The notes under the pieces were generated by a model. It was not told the DNA's origin, made no database searches, and worked only from the letters and a program-made list of their open reading frames with translations. Positions 9,092 through 18,714 of a DNA stretch of 64,000 nt are shown in pieces. Position numbers and translations under genes: made by a program. Every line of letters starts with the position of its first letter. Position 1 is the first letter of the stretch. Origin of the DNA: Candidatus Mediterraneibacter faecavium (lineage in GTDB: Bacteria; Bacillota; Clostridia; Lachnospirales; Lachnospiraceae); NCBI GenBank assembly GCA_019119995.1, contig DWVY01000025.1, forward strand, positions 1 to 64,000. Reading direction: 5' to 3'.

Positions 9092-9129
9092 AAGGGCGTT
9101 TTCTTTTGGTGGAGAACGCCCTTTTGTCT
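9092..9129 (+). terminator. Terminator-like hairpin in the glnA leader
   Basis: Perfect arms AAGGGCGTT (9092-9100) and AACGCCCTT (9115-9123) are followed by TTGTCTTTT. It sits directly downstream of the consensus promoter and 35 bases upstream of the glnA start. It could end the amylosucrase transcript, but any transcript from the 9051 promoter must also pass it, so it can act as an attenuator of glnA. Confidence 0.8.
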
Positions 9130-9163
9130 TTTGAGATTTAAGATGAAAAGGAGGTTTCATTTT

Positions 9164-10495
9164 ATGCATAATTACACAAGAGAGGATATCCTGCGTCTTG
9201 TGGAAGAGGAGGATGTGGCTTTCATCCGTCTTCAGTTCACGGATATCTTCGGAACGATGAAGAACATGGCTGTGACCGTCAGCCAGCTGGAAAAAGCGCT
9301 GGACAACCGCTGTATGTTCGACGTCTCTTCGCTTGACGGGCTTTCGGGGGAGGCGGACTCGGATATGTATCTCTACCCGGATCTGAGTACGTTCGAGATC
9401 TTTCCCTGGCGGCCGCAGCAGGGGAAGGTGGCGCGCCTCATCTGTGATGTGTACCGCACAGACGGGACTCCCTATGAGGTGGATCCGCGCTACGTATTGA
9501 AAAAAGCGATCGCCCATGCGGCGGAACTGGGCTATACGCTTAACGCCGGACCGGAATGTGAGTTCTTCCTGTTCCATACGGACGAGGACGGTCTGCCGAC
9601 AACGCTTACGCACGAGCGCGGCGGTTATTTTGACGTGGGGCCGGTTGACTTCGGGGAGAATGCGAGGCGCGATATGGTGCTGACTCTGGAAGAGATGGGG
9701 TTCGAGATCACATCGTCCCATCATGAGATCGCGCCTGCGCAGCATGAGATTGATTTCCGTTATGATGAGGCGCTCGTGACAGCGGATAATCTCATGACGT
9801 TCAAGATGGTGGTGAAGACGATCGCGAAGCGGCACGGGCTGCACGCTACATTTATGCCGAAACCGAAGATCGAGACTTACGGATCGGGTATGCATATCAA
9901 TCTGTCGTTAAGCCGCGACGGTGTAAATGCGTTCCAGAGTGAAACAGATCCCAATGGGCTGAGTCGGGAGGGGTACTATTTCATCGGCGGCCTGATGAAA
10001 CATATGAAAGCAGTCACCTGCATTACCAATCCGACTGTTAATTCGTATAAGAGATTCGTGCCGGGATATGAAGCGCCGGTCTACATGGGCTGGTCTTCTA
10101 AGACGAGGGGGCCTCTGATTCGCGTGCCGTCGGGACGGGGAGAGAACACAAGGATCGAACTGAGAAGCCCGGATGCGACAGCCAATCCCTACCTTGCGCT
10201 GGCAGTGCTTCTCATGGCAGGGCTGGACGGCATCGAGCATCAGATCATGCCGCCGGAATGCATTGACGAGAATATCCAGAAAATGACGGCGGAGCGCCGG
10301 GCAGAACTCGGCGTGCAGGAACTGCCCAGATCGATCAAAGAAGCAGTAGAAGAACTGGAAAAAGACGAATTGATACAGGAAGTACTCGGAAAAGATCTGG
10401 CACATAAGATCATCAAGGCTAAGAAAAAAGAGTACAACGCATACTGTATGCAGGTAACAGACTGGGAGATCGAAAACTATCTTTACAAGGTATGA
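9164..10495 (+). CDS. glnA: Type I glutamine synthetase
   Basis: This 443-residue enzyme makes glutamine from glutamate, ammonia and ATP in a cytoplasmic dodecamer. It has the N-terminal beta-grasp domain (about 1-105) and a catalytic domain with NAGPECEFFLF, the Glu-rich metal sites, GSGMHINLSL and NPTVNSYKRFVPGYEAP. The length fits the GSI-alpha (Bacillus-type) group without the adenylylation insert, so feedback inhibition and regulator binding are more likely than adenylylation. ATG 9164 follows AAAAGGAGG; an upstream in-frame TTG lacks such a site. Directly downstream is an ANTAR RNA-binding protein, a common partner of nitrogen genes in Clostridia. Confidence 0.97.
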   Translation: MHNYTREDILRLVEEEDVAFIRLQFTDIFGTMKNMAVTVSQLEKALDNRCMFDVSSLDGLSGEADSDMYLYPDLSTFEIFPWRPQQGKVARLICDVYRTDGTPYEVDPRYVLKKAIAHAAELGYTLNAGPECEFFLFHTDEDGLPTTLTHERGGYFDVGPVDFGENARRDMVLTLEEMGFEITSSHHEIAPAQHEIDFRYDEALVTADNLMTFKMVVKTIAKRHGLHATFMPKPKIETYGSGMHINLSLSRDGVNAFQSETDPNGLSREGYYFIGGLMKHMKAVTCITNPTVNSYKRFVPGYEAPVYMGWSSKTRGPLIRVPSGRGENTRIELRSPDATANPYLALAVLLMAGLDGIEHQIMPPECIDENIQKMTAERRAELGVQELPRSIKEAVEELEKDELIQEVLGKDLAHKIIKAKKKEYNAYCMQVTDWEIENYLYKV

Positions 10496-10561
10496 TACCA
10501 TGAGCGGACGCCACGCGGTGAGAGGGTAAGCAATGACAAGACAGCAGGAGGTGACACGGAT

Positions 10562-11110
10562 TTGAGCAATATCATAGTTGCGTTTTCCAAGCGGGAAAAT
10601 GCGGTGAACATAAGAAACATCCTTGTGAAATCCGGGTTCGAAGTGTCTGCTGTCTGCCAGACGGGAGCCAAAGTGCTTCAATATGCAGAGATGTGGAATG
10701 ACGGGATCGTGGTGTGCGCGGACCGGATGCAGGATATGCATTATACGCAGATGCGGGAATATCTTCCGGCTGAGTTTGAAATCCTCCTGATCACATCTGC
10801 CGATAGATGGGCGGACGGTCTCCCGGAGGGCGTCGTGGGGCTTCCCATGCCGATCAAAATATATGATCTGGTCAATACGATCGAGATGATCCAACAGATG
10901 CAGGAACGGCGGAGACGGAAGAAACGTGAATCCGGGAAGCAAAGGAGCGAGAAAGACCGGCAGATCATTGAGAAGGCAAAAGCACTGCTTATGGAACGGA
11001 ATCATATGACAGAGGATGAAGCCCACAAATATGTGCAGAAGACAAGTATGGAGGGTGGAACGGATATGGCGGAGACTGCACGTATGATACTGACGCTTCT
11101 GGATAATTAG
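10562..11110 (+). CDS. ANTAR-domain transcription antiterminator with pseudo-receiver domain
   Basis: A 182-residue cytoplasmic protein. Residues ~1-108 resemble a response-regulator receiver but lack the usual acidic pair after the first strand (NIIVAFSKREN), so phosphorylation is doubtful. A basic coiled segment (QMQERRRRKKR) leads to a C-terminal ANTAR domain (about 125-180; AKALLMERNHMTEDEAHKYV, then AETA near the end). ANTAR proteins bind paired hexaloop hairpins in leader RNA and prevent termination. The start is TTG 10562, chosen because GCAGGAGGTG precedes it at good spacing; an ATG at 10533 is out of frame. It probably shares the glnA transcript, suggesting it controls glnA or other nitrogen genes. 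Confidence 0.88.
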   Translation: MSNIIVAFSKRENAVNIRNILVKSGFEVSAVCQTGAKVLQYAEMWNDGIVVCADRMQDMHYTQMREYLPAEFEILLITSADRWADGLPEGVVGLPMPIKIYDLVNTIEMIQQMQERRRRKKRESGKQRSEKDRQIIEKAKALLMERNHMTEDEAHKYVQKTSMEGGTDMAETARMILTLLDN

Positions 11111-11149
11111 AAAGAAAAACGGCTACAGATGCGGGCAGAGAAGTTCCGG

Positions 11150-11178
11150 TTGGATTCTCCGCCCGTCGTGTGTATAAT
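11150..11178 (+). promoter_or_regulatory. Promoter of dapF
   Basis: TTGGAT (11150-11155) and TATAAT (11173-11178) at exactly 17-bp spacing, about 40 bases before the dapF start. It gives dapF its own transcript, separate from glnA. Confidence 0.75.
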
Positions 11179-11217
11179 GAGATAGAGAACAACACTAAGA
11201 AAGTACGGGGTATGACT

Positions 11218-12054
11218 ATGAAATTTACAAAGATGCAGGGACTCGGCAATGATTATGTATATGTCAACTGCTTTGAGGAGAAGATTGACAATCCTTCGGA
11301 ACTTGCGGTCAAGATCAGCGACCGGCATTTCGGCGTCGGCTCGGACGGTCTCATTCTGATCAATCCGTCTGACAAGGCGGATTTTGAGATGGAGATGTAC
11401 AATGCGGACGGCTCCCGGGGAGAAATGTGTGGAAACGGCATCCGCTGCGTGGCGAAATATGTCTATGACTATGGTCTGACAGATAAGACACAGATATCGG
11501 TGGAGACACTGGGCGGCATCAAATATCTTGACCTGACGGTAGAAGGCGGCAAGGTAAAACTGGTGAAGGTAGATATGGGGAAACCGGAACTGGAACCGGC
11601 GAAGATCCCGGTTGAGGCGGACGGAGACCGGGCGGTGAACGTTCCAATCCTCGTGGACGGACAGGAATATCATATGACATGCGTATCCATGGGAAATCCC
11701 CATGCGGTCGTATATGTTGAATGTGATGTAAAGGAACTGCCGCTGGAGACAATTGGACCGAAGTTCGAGAATCACGAGCGCTTCCCAAACAGAGTGAATA
11801 CGGAGTTTGTTCGGGTGCTGGACTGTAAGACTGCTGAGATGCGCGTGTGGGAGCGCGGTTCCGGAGAGACGCTCGCCTGCGGGACCGGCGCCTGCGCGGT
11901 GGCGGTGGCGTGCGTGCTGAACGGACTGACAGAAGATGCGGTCACGGTGAAACTTCTCGGCGGAGATCTGCTGATCCGGTGGGACCGGGAGAAAGATACC
12001 GTGTATATGACAGGACCGGCGGAAGTTGTATTTGACGGCGAGTGGGATCTTTAA
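11218..12054 (+). CDS. dapF: Diaminopimelate epimerase
   Basis: A 278-residue cytoplasmic enzyme that converts LL- to meso-diaminopimelate for peptidoglycan and lysine. Both catalytic cysteines are present in their motifs: MCGNGIRC (near residue 73-78) and LACGTGACAVA (near 219-225). The N-terminus MKFTKMQGLGNDYVYV is diagnostic. ATG 11218 is chosen because the GGGG-containing site at 11207-11210 is 7 bases upstream; ATG 11212 is too close. The length is normal for the family. Confidence 0.97.
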   Translation: MKFTKMQGLGNDYVYVNCFEEKIDNPSELAVKISDRHFGVGSDGLILINPSDKADFEMEMYNADGSRGEMCGNGIRCVAKYVYDYGLTDKTQISVETLGGIKYLDLTVEGGKVKLVKVDMGKPELEPAKIPVEADGDRAVNVPILVDGQEYHMTCVSMGNPHAVVYVECDVKELPLETIGPKFENHERFPNRVNTEFVRVLDCKTAEMRVWERGSGETLACGTGACAVAVACVLNGLTEDAVTVKLLGGDLLIRWDREKDTVYMTGPAEVVFDGEWDL

Positions 12055-12085
12055 TATCAGGGTTTAGTCCCTAACTTCTAATAGT

Positions 12086-12133
12086 TGTGCATTTCTTCAA
12101 AATTATTTTGGTATAAAATGTGCATTTCTTCAA
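12086..12133. repeat. Two 15-bp direct repeats upstream of the DUF5060 gene
   Basis: TGTGCATTTCTTCAA occurs identically at 12086-12100 and 12119-12133, a 33-bp centre distance (about three helical turns). They lie in the 245-bp gap between dapF and the next gene. The spacing suits binding of a dimeric regulator on one DNA face. The function is inferred. Confidence 0.55.
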
Positions 12134-12232
12134 TGTTTTATTCATGGATTTACGACATAATTTCAAGATCTGTACTTCTGGAAAATTTTCATAAAAGGAG
12201 AACGAAATCAGACACATATAGACGAAAAAATG

Positions 12233-12258
12233 CCTGTACATCGTGCAGGTGTTTTTTT
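12233..12258 (+). terminator. Terminator/attenuator hairpin before the DUF5060 gene
   Basis: CCTGTAC (12233-12239) pairs with GTGCAGG (12243-12249; one G-U) and is followed by TGTTTTTTT. It may end transcription from dapF, or attenuate a promoter within the gap; it lies only 42 bases before the start codon at 12300. Confidence 0.65.
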
Positions 12259-12299
12259 ATACTGGTCTGAGAAAAATGGTAGAAGGAGTTGGATCAGTG

Positions 12300-13865
12300 A
12301 TGAAGCAGTATGAACTTTTTCAGATCAGGATGACAGGAAGTGTTATGTCTGAGGATTATGTTAATGTGCCTGTGAAGGCTGAATTTACACTGGGTGGGAA
12401 AACGACGGAAGTGAAAGGATTTTATATAGGGGAAAATACTTTCGCGGTCCGTTTCCTTCCGATGGAGACCGGACTCTGTACATACCGGATAGAGTTCCCG
12501 GGACAGGACGGGCAGGTGGAAAATATTACGGGAAGAGAAGAAGTTCTCCCCGCAGAACCCGGAGTGCACGGCCCCGTACAGGCGAAAGGAGTCTCCTTCT
12601 TTTATGCGGACGGAAGCAGATATCTTCCGTTCGGAACGACGGTGTATGCCCTTCCGGCACAGCCGGCGGAGCGGATCGAAGAGACACTGGAGACGTTGGA
12701 AAAGGCGCCCTTTAATAAACTCCGCCTGTGCGTGTTCTCGAAATATTTTGATTTTAACAGAGAAGAACCGGAGCTGTTCCCATTTGAACGGGGAGAAGGG
12801 GAGCGGAAATGGAATGTACGCAGACCCTGTCCCGCGTTCTGGGACAGGCTGGACGGGATATTGAGCCGCCTGAACGATACAGGCATCGAGGCGGATCTGA
12901 TCCTGTTCCATCCCTACGACTGCTGGGGATTTGCGGAACTTTCCGTGGAGGAAGCGAAAACATATCTGGAATACGCCGTCCGCCGTCTGTCGGCTTATCC
13001 GAATCTCTGGTGGTCTCTGGCGAACGAATATGACCAGATGGAATATACAGAAGACGAGTGGAAAGAGTTTGCCGCATTTATCCGGGAAAGGGACGTGTAC
13101 GGACATCTTCTGAGCAACCATAATTTCGTCCGTCTGTGGGATTTCTCAGATGTCAGTACGACCCACTGCTGCATGCAGAGCGCCGAGGCGGTGAAGATCC
13201 CGGGACTTCTGAAAAAGTATAAAAAGCCGGTCGTATATGACGAGGTGGGATATGAGGGAAACATTCCGTATAACTGGGGAAATCTCTCCGCCTTTGAGGA
13301 AGTGAACCGGTTCTGGAAGATCTTCTGCTACGGCGGATATGCCACCCACGGGGAAACCTATATGGAAAAGATGGATGAGAGCCAGGTGCTCTGGTGGGGG
13401 AAAGGCGGCACACTCAAAGGAGAGAGCCCGGTGCGGATCGCATTTCTGAAAGAACTGGCGTACAGTATGCCGGGAACACTGACGCTTTATGAACCGGAGA
13501 ACAGGGCAATTCCAGACACACAGGAAGAGCTGCGGAGGCTGGCGGAGACTGATACGGAAGGGGGATCAGACAATCCGATCATCCGCTGTATGTGCAGGAT
13601 GACTCCGGAAGAATTCGAACATATGAAAGAATATATGACCCAGCCGGTCCTTCATTATGAGGATGAAGTGTTTCTGACTTACTTCGGGGACGCATGCACG
13701 ATCTGCGGAATGCTGGACTTGCCGGAAGATGGGAAATACCGGATCGATGTGATCGATGTATGGGAGATGACAAGAAAGACGGTTATGGAAGAAGCCGGAG
13801 GCCCGGTACAGGTGCCGCTTCCGGGAAAACCGGGGATGGCGGTGCTGGCTGTAAAAACAGAATGA
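12300..13865 (+). CDS. DUF5060/DUF5605-type TIM-barrel glycoside hydrolase
   Basis: This 521-residue protein has an N-terminal beta-sandwich (about 1-85, DUF5060-like), a TIM barrel (about 90-420) and a C-terminal beta domain (DUF5605-like). Barrel features include WWSLANEYDQME near residue 240 (an Asn-Glu acid/base pattern of clan GH-A) and VVYDEVGYEG near 315 (candidate nucleophile Glu). The barrel resembles apiosidase-like (DUF4038/GH140) proteins. No signal peptide, so probably an intracellular glycosidase for a plant or host oligosaccharide; substrate unknown. ATG 12300 follows AAGGAG at 12283-12288; a GTG at 12297 and an ATG at 12276 are in frame and possible. It is followed by a strong terminator and appears monocistronic. 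Confidence 0.75.
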   Translation: MKQYELFQIRMTGSVMSEDYVNVPVKAEFTLGGKTTEVKGFYIGENTFAVRFLPMETGLCTYRIEFPGQDGQVENITGREEVLPAEPGVHGPVQAKGVSFFYADGSRYLPFGTTVYALPAQPAERIEETLETLEKAPFNKLRLCVFSKYFDFNREEPELFPFERGEGERKWNVRRPCPAFWDRLDGILSRLNDTGIEADLILFHPYDCWGFAELSVEEAKTYLEYAVRRLSAYPNLWWSLANEYDQMEYTEDEWKEFAAFIRERDVYGHLLSNHNFVRLWDFSDVSTTHCCMQSAEAVKIPGLLKKYKKPVVYDEVGYEGNIPYNWGNLSAFEEVNRFWKIFCYGGYATHGETYMEKMDESQVLWWGKGGTLKGESPVRIAFLKELAYSMPGTLTLYEPENRAIPDTQEELRRLAETDTEGGSDNPIIRCMCRMTPEEFEHMKEYMTQPVLHYEDEVFLTYFGDACTICGMLDLPEDGKYRIDVIDVWEMTRKTVMEEAGGPVQVPLPGKPGMAVLAVKTE

Positions 13866-13962
13866 ACAGGTAGGCTTTTGAAAAGCATCTGGAGAAGCGG
13901 ACCCGTGAACTTCTGGATGTCCCAATACAGCGGTATTAAGAGACATTCCGGTAAACCCTTTA

Positions 13963-14014
13963 AAAATGGGAGCTGCACGGATGATGATCAGTCCATCCGT
14001 GCAGCTCCCATTTT
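13963..14014. terminator. Strong bidirectional terminator between convergent genes
   Basis: A perfect 21-bp stem: AAAATGGGAGCTGCACGGATG at 13963-13983 and its complement at 13994-14014, with a 10-base loop. The A-run and T-run flanks let it work on both strands, for the plus-strand DUF5060 gene and the minus-strand AAA-ATPase gene. Confidence 0.9.
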
Positions 14015-14032
14015 CCAAAGTCTTTTAAAGCT

Positions 14033-15697
14033 CTACTTTACCATGCATTCTTTCCTGTAAAAAGCAACTCCGTATTTCAGGATATCCGAATAACCTTCCT
14101 GTCGGAGCGGTTCTTCGTATTTCTGTTCCTCGATCTGCCTGAGTGCTTCATCGCATTTGCTTTCCAGTTCCTGATAGGTGTGTGCCACCTTGATCTCAAG
14201 GATGATGGCTTTGCCCCTGACACTGGGGTATTTCAGCAGGATATCCGGTCGACCGTTTCCGGATTCCCGGTTGGAAAGCACGATGTAATTTCCGATATTT
14301 TTGAGCATACCGGCGAGGAATCCATGATAGTAACTCTCCTGATAATCATAAAAGCTGATCGTTTCCATGAGATTTTCAGAGAGGATCTCCGCTATTTTTT
14401 CCCGGTCCCCGTTCAGGATACTTTCATAGAGCAGAGAAAATTTTTTATCTTTTGTCTTTTCCTCAAACCAACGCAGTACCATATTTTTATAAATGTAACG
14501 CACTTCGCTGTTCGGAATCGCCATTTCTACCAGGATATCTTCGCCTTCCTGATGTTCGCTGATCTTTTTCAGATAGCCGGTAAAGAACAGGAAGTTCCAG
14601 AGATTATCCTGCGTGGAGTCCATGTCGTCATAGGTAATGTCTTCATGGATTGGTTTTGTAATGGTCTTCCCTTCAATAAGAGCTTCGATTTCCTGCTTTA
14701 CAGATAGATCCGCCCGCTCGACAAGGGTACGGACGATACTGTTGGAGCTGGTATTGGACCAGTACGGACGAAGCAGTGCAGCCTTGTCTTTGTAACAGGA
14801 ATTGACATAACTGATGACACTCCATGGATTATACACTTCTGTTTCACCAAAGCGATATCCATCATACCATGTCCGAACCGCATCCCGGTTCTGTTCCAGT
14901 CCGTAATGCATAAGCATCTGATCCATTTCATTCTGGGTAAATCCAAAATGTTCCGCGTAGCTGGTGTCCATGATCGAAACAACATTCAGGTTGTTTAAGC
15001 CGGTAAAAATAGACTCCTTGCTTATCCTCAGACATCCAGTCACTACAGCAAATTCCAAAGTATCGTTTGTCTTCAACGCAGATTCAAACAAAGAACGGAT
15101 CAGCGCGACCATCCTGTCGTAAAATCCACTGAAATATGCATTTTCAAGCGGTACGTCGTACTCATCGACCAGGATAACGGTCTTGCGTCCGTAGAACGAG
15201 TACAGGCATTCTGACAGGAATTTCAGGGAAGTCAGATATTCTTCATCATCTGCATTGCGGTTCATCAAAAGATGATATTTTGTACGGTCATCTTCTGAAG
15301 TCAGATTTTGAATCATCTGAGGACGTTTTTTAAACTCTCTTGCGATTTCTTCTTTCAGGCAGTGAAATGCAGATTCGTAGCTCGCCTGCTTCATAGATTT
15401 CAGTGACAGTGAGATCACCGGGTACTGTCCCATTTCTTCAAGATATTTTCTGCCGGCATCCATGATCTTAGTCCCGGCAAACAAATGTGACCGGTCTTCA
15501 TCAGATTTTTCAAAGAAGTACCGCAGCATACTCATATTCAGCGTCTTTCCGAAGCGCCTTGGTCGGGTAAAGAGATTCACCTTTCCACGCAGATCGATCA
15601 GATCTTTTATCAGCAGGGTCTTATCAACATAGTAGTAGCCTTTTTCGATAATCTCTTCAAAGTTTTCCACTCCGATCGGAAGAGGAGTCCATTCCAT
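14033..15697 (-). CDS. AAA-ATPase-like protein with C-terminal PD-(D/E)XK nuclease domain
   Basis: A 554-residue protein. The N-terminal AAA-ATPase_like domain (about 1-290) has the family P-loop TRPRRFGKTLNM and Walker B ILVDEYDVPLE. The C-terminal PDDEXK_9 domain (about 440-550) has the nuclease-like core GRPDILL followed by IILEIKVAHTYQE. This pair is common in many copies in gut Bacteroidetes and Clostridia; its role is not established, and mobile-element or defence functions have been suggested. The second in-frame ATG (15697) is chosen because GGAGG lies 8 bases upstream of it, overlapping the first ATG at 15712. It is a lone minus-strand gene between plant-glycan genes, next to a truncated GH78 gene, which suggests recent rearrangement. 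Confidence 0.85.
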   Translation of the reverse strand: MEWTPLPIGVENFEEIIEKGYYYVDKTLLIKDLIDLRGKVNLFTRPRRFGKTLNMSMLRYFFEKSDEDRSHLFAGTKIMDAGRKYLEEMGQYPVISLSLKSMKQASYESAFHCLKEEIAREFKKRPQMIQNLTSEDDRTKYHLLMNRNADDEEYLTSLKFLSECLYSFYGRKTVILVDEYDVPLENAYFSGFYDRMVALIRSLFESALKTNDTLEFAVVTGCLRISKESIFTGLNNLNVVSIMDTSYAEHFGFTQNEMDQMLMHYGLEQNRDAVRTWYDGYRFGETEVYNPWSVISYVNSCYKDKAALLRPYWSNTSSNSIVRTLVERADLSVKQEIEALIEGKTITKPIHEDITYDDMDSTQDNLWNFLFFTGYLKKISEHQEGEDILVEMAIPNSEVRYIYKNMVLRWFEEKTKDKKFSLLYESILNGDREKIAEILSENLMETISFYDYQESYYHGFLAGMLKNIGNYIVLSNRESGNGRPDILLKYPSVRGKAIILEIKVAHTYQELESKCDEALRQIEEQKYEEPLRQEGYSDILKYGVAFYRKECMVK

Positions 15698-15728
15698 ATA
15701 AATCGCCTCCATTTTTGCTTATGTATCC

Positions 15729-15757
15729 ATCTTACTATATTTGCCGGGGAGCGGCAA
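15729..15757 (-). promoter_or_regulatory. Promoter of the AAA-ATPase/PD-(D/E)XK gene
   Basis: On the minus strand TTGCCG (15757-15752) and TAAGAT (15734-15729) are 17 bp apart, about 30 bases upstream of the start codon. The -35 forms one arm of a small TTGCCG/CGGCAA inverted repeat. Confidence 0.55.
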
Positions 15758-15876
15758 GCAGGAACAGAACTTTGATGAAGCGAGGTTTCAGAAGATCGCC
15801 ACTATACCAAACATCAACAAAATAGACACGAAAAAACGATTTTCTGTATAACGTTCTTCCAATCCGGCATTTATAA

Positions 15877-18615
15877 TGTCTCCATAGAAAAGGACCAGTA
15901 TTTTCATGGAAAGTAAAAGAAGCAAAAGGAACAGAGCAGAAAGCGGCGAGGATCCGCATAGCCGCAGATGAAAGGATGGAGCAGCTTCTATTTGATTCCG
16001 GCTGGGATCCGGAGGCGGATCCTCTGGCATATCCGGTTCCGCTTGATCTCTCGGAACGCACCAGGTATTTCTGGCAGGTACAGGTGCAGAGCAATGCCGG
16101 AGAGGAGGCGGAGAGTACAGTCCAGTGGTTTGAAACCGGAAAGCGTGAGGAGCCCTGGACCGGGAAATGGATCACCTGTGACAGCGCGGAGAAGAGACAT
16201 CCGTTCTTTGAGAAGGAGATCTGTCCGGCAGAGGGGAAAGAGCTGAAAAGAGCAAGGCTTTACATATCCGGCCTCGGGCTTTATGAAGCCTACTATAACG
16301 GGGAGCGTATCGGGGATGAATATTTTACGCCTTACTGCAATGATTACAACGAATGGGTGCAGTACCAGACTTATGATGTGACAGAGCAGATGAGTAAGGC
16401 GGGAACACTTTCCGTCCTTCTCGGGAACGGATGGTACAAGGCAAGATTCGGATTTGCGTCGGCAGAGGAGAAAGGCTTCTACGGGAATGAGTGGAAGCTG
16501 ATCGCGGAAGTCCGGCTGGAGTATACGGATGGAACGGAAGATGTGATCGGGACGGATGAGAGCTGGACGGTGCGCAGGAGCAGGATCACATATTCCAGCC
16601 TGTACGACGGGGAGCATAGGGATGACACGCTCCCGGAACTTTTGCAGGAGCAGGCGGTCTTCTGTGAGCCGCCGAAAGGGGAGCTGACAGAGCGCATGAG
16701 TCTGCCGGTGACAGCACACGAGACGTTTGAGCCTGTGGAGCTGATCCGCACGCCGGCAGGGGAGCAGGTCTTTGACCTGGGGCAGGAGATCACAGGGCTC
16801 TTCGCGCTGAAAGTCCATGTCCCGACAGGGACGACGGTTCATATCCAGACCGGAGAGATCCTTCAGAACGGGAACTTCTATAACGAGAATCTGCGGAGTG
16901 CAAGATCAGAATATTACTACACATCGGACGGGACAGAGACCGTGCTCATCCCTCACTTTACCTTCTATGGATACCGCTATGTCAAGGTGGAGGGGATCGA
17001 GGAGCTGAAAATCGATGACCTTACAGGGATCGCGCTCTACAGTGATATGGACGCTGCGGGAACGATGAAGATAGGACACGCGCTTGTGAACCGCCTGATC
17101 GAGAACGTGCGCTGGGGGCTTCAGGACAATTTCCTCGACGTGCCGACCGACTGTCCTCAGAAAGACGAGAGGATGGGATGGACCGGGGATGCCCAGGTAT
17201 TCTCCCCCACGGCTACATACCTGAAGGATACCTATGCGTTCTATGCGAAGTATCTGTACGACATGGCGCGGGAGCAGAGCGTCCGGGGCGGCAGGGTGCC
17301 GGATGTGGTTCCCAGTTTTGGCGTGGAGTCCACCGCCTGCGTATGGGGCGACGCTTCCTGTATCATCCCCTGGAACCTGTATCTTTTCTACGGGGATAAA
17401 GGCATCCTGGAGGATCAGTTTGAGAGTATGAAAGGATGGGTGGACTCCATCCGCAGTGTGGACGGCGACGACCACGGATGGAGATATGTATTCCACTACG
17501 GCGACTGGCTCGCCCTGGACAATCCGGCAGGCGGAGCGGAGCAGACGCTGGGCGCCACAGATGAAGAATTTATCGCCAATCTCTACTACGCGGTCAGCGA
17601 CGGGATCGTGGCGGACGCGGCGGCTGTCCTCGGGAAGAAAGAAGAGGAAGCACAGTACCGCGCCCTCTCAGAAGAGCAGTTTGACATCGTGAAGAAGGAA
17701 TATTACAGCGCGACAGGACGTTGCTGCATCAAGACACAGACTGCCCTTCTGCTCACTCTGAAATACCATCTTTCCGACAATACGGAACTGACGGTGAGGC
17801 AGCTCAAGAAACTGTTCAAAGACAGCCACGGGAAGTTAAAGACCGGATTTGTAGGTACGCCCCTTCTCTGCAATGTACTGACAGACAACGGGATGTCAGA
17901 CCTTGCCTATAAGCTGCTGCTCAATGAAGAGTATCCGGGATGGCTCTATGAGGTGAAGCTGGGAGCCACAACAGTCTGGGAGAGATGGAACAGCCTGCTT
18001 GAGGACGGCACGATCTCCGGTATCTCCATGAACAGTATGAACCACTATGCATACGGCTCGATCCAGGAGTGGATGTTCCGGCACGCAGCGGGGATCGACC
18101 AGGCAGAAGACGTGCCGGGATTCCGAAAGGCAGTCATTCATCCGATACTGAACTGGGAGCTTGGCTCTGTAGAAGCAGCATACGATTCCCCGGCGGGAGA
18201 GTATCGGAGCAGCTGGCGGCTGACGGATCCGGAGCATGTGGAGATGTCGGTTTTCGTGCCCTTCGGGTGCAGTGCGGAACTGACGCTCCCGCTTGCCGGA
18301 AAAGAAGTCTATGAGGACAGAGAGAACCCGGCTTTCGCGGAAGTAAAGGACGGGATCTGCTATCTTGCCCCCGGCGAGTACCATTTTGCATATAAGCTTA
18401 CTAAATCTCTGAAAAAGAAGTACAGCATCGATCTGCCTGTGCAGGAACTGTTAGACAACCCGAAGGCAAAAGAAGTCCTGACCTCTATGATCCCGGTGGG
18501 AAATGTCCCCAACCAGCTTCTGGGACAGTCTATCCCCCAGATCGCGGAGCATTTCGGAGAGCGTTTCCCGAAAGAACTGATGGAGGAACTGGACAGGAGA
18601 CTGAGGAAACTCTGA
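15877..18615 (+). pseudogene. GH78 alpha-L-rhamnosidase, 5'-truncated
   Basis: The open frame from ATG 15976 gives 879 residues of a GH78 enzyme: N-terminal beta domains, an (alpha/alpha)6 barrel with the acidic motif DVPTDCPQKDERMGWTGDAQ and the base region TTVWERWNSL, and a C-terminal beta domain. The first residues are wrong for the family. Homology continues upstream of the ATG in the same frame (GPVFSWKVKEAKG, then QKAARIRIAADERM) back to a TAA at 15874-15876, with no start codon and no proper ribosome binding site. The usual first ~20-40 residues are missing. It may still be translated from ATG 15976 without the start of its first beta domain, but most likely the gene lost its 5' end and promoter by deletion or rearrangement next to the AAA-ATPase gene. 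Confidence 0.8.
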
Positions 18616-18714
18616 GAAACATAGAGCCTGGGAATTCGGACAGCGCTTCGGAGAATCAGGCGTCATTTCGATTTACAGAACAGAGAACAGAATGAAGCGA
18701 AAGGAGAAAAGCGA

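Noticed and set aside
9080-9163. ANTAR dual-hexaloop motif in the glnA leader
   Set aside because: I looked for two short stems with A-x-x-G-x-x loops before the terminator and could not find them; only the terminator-like hairpin is supported.
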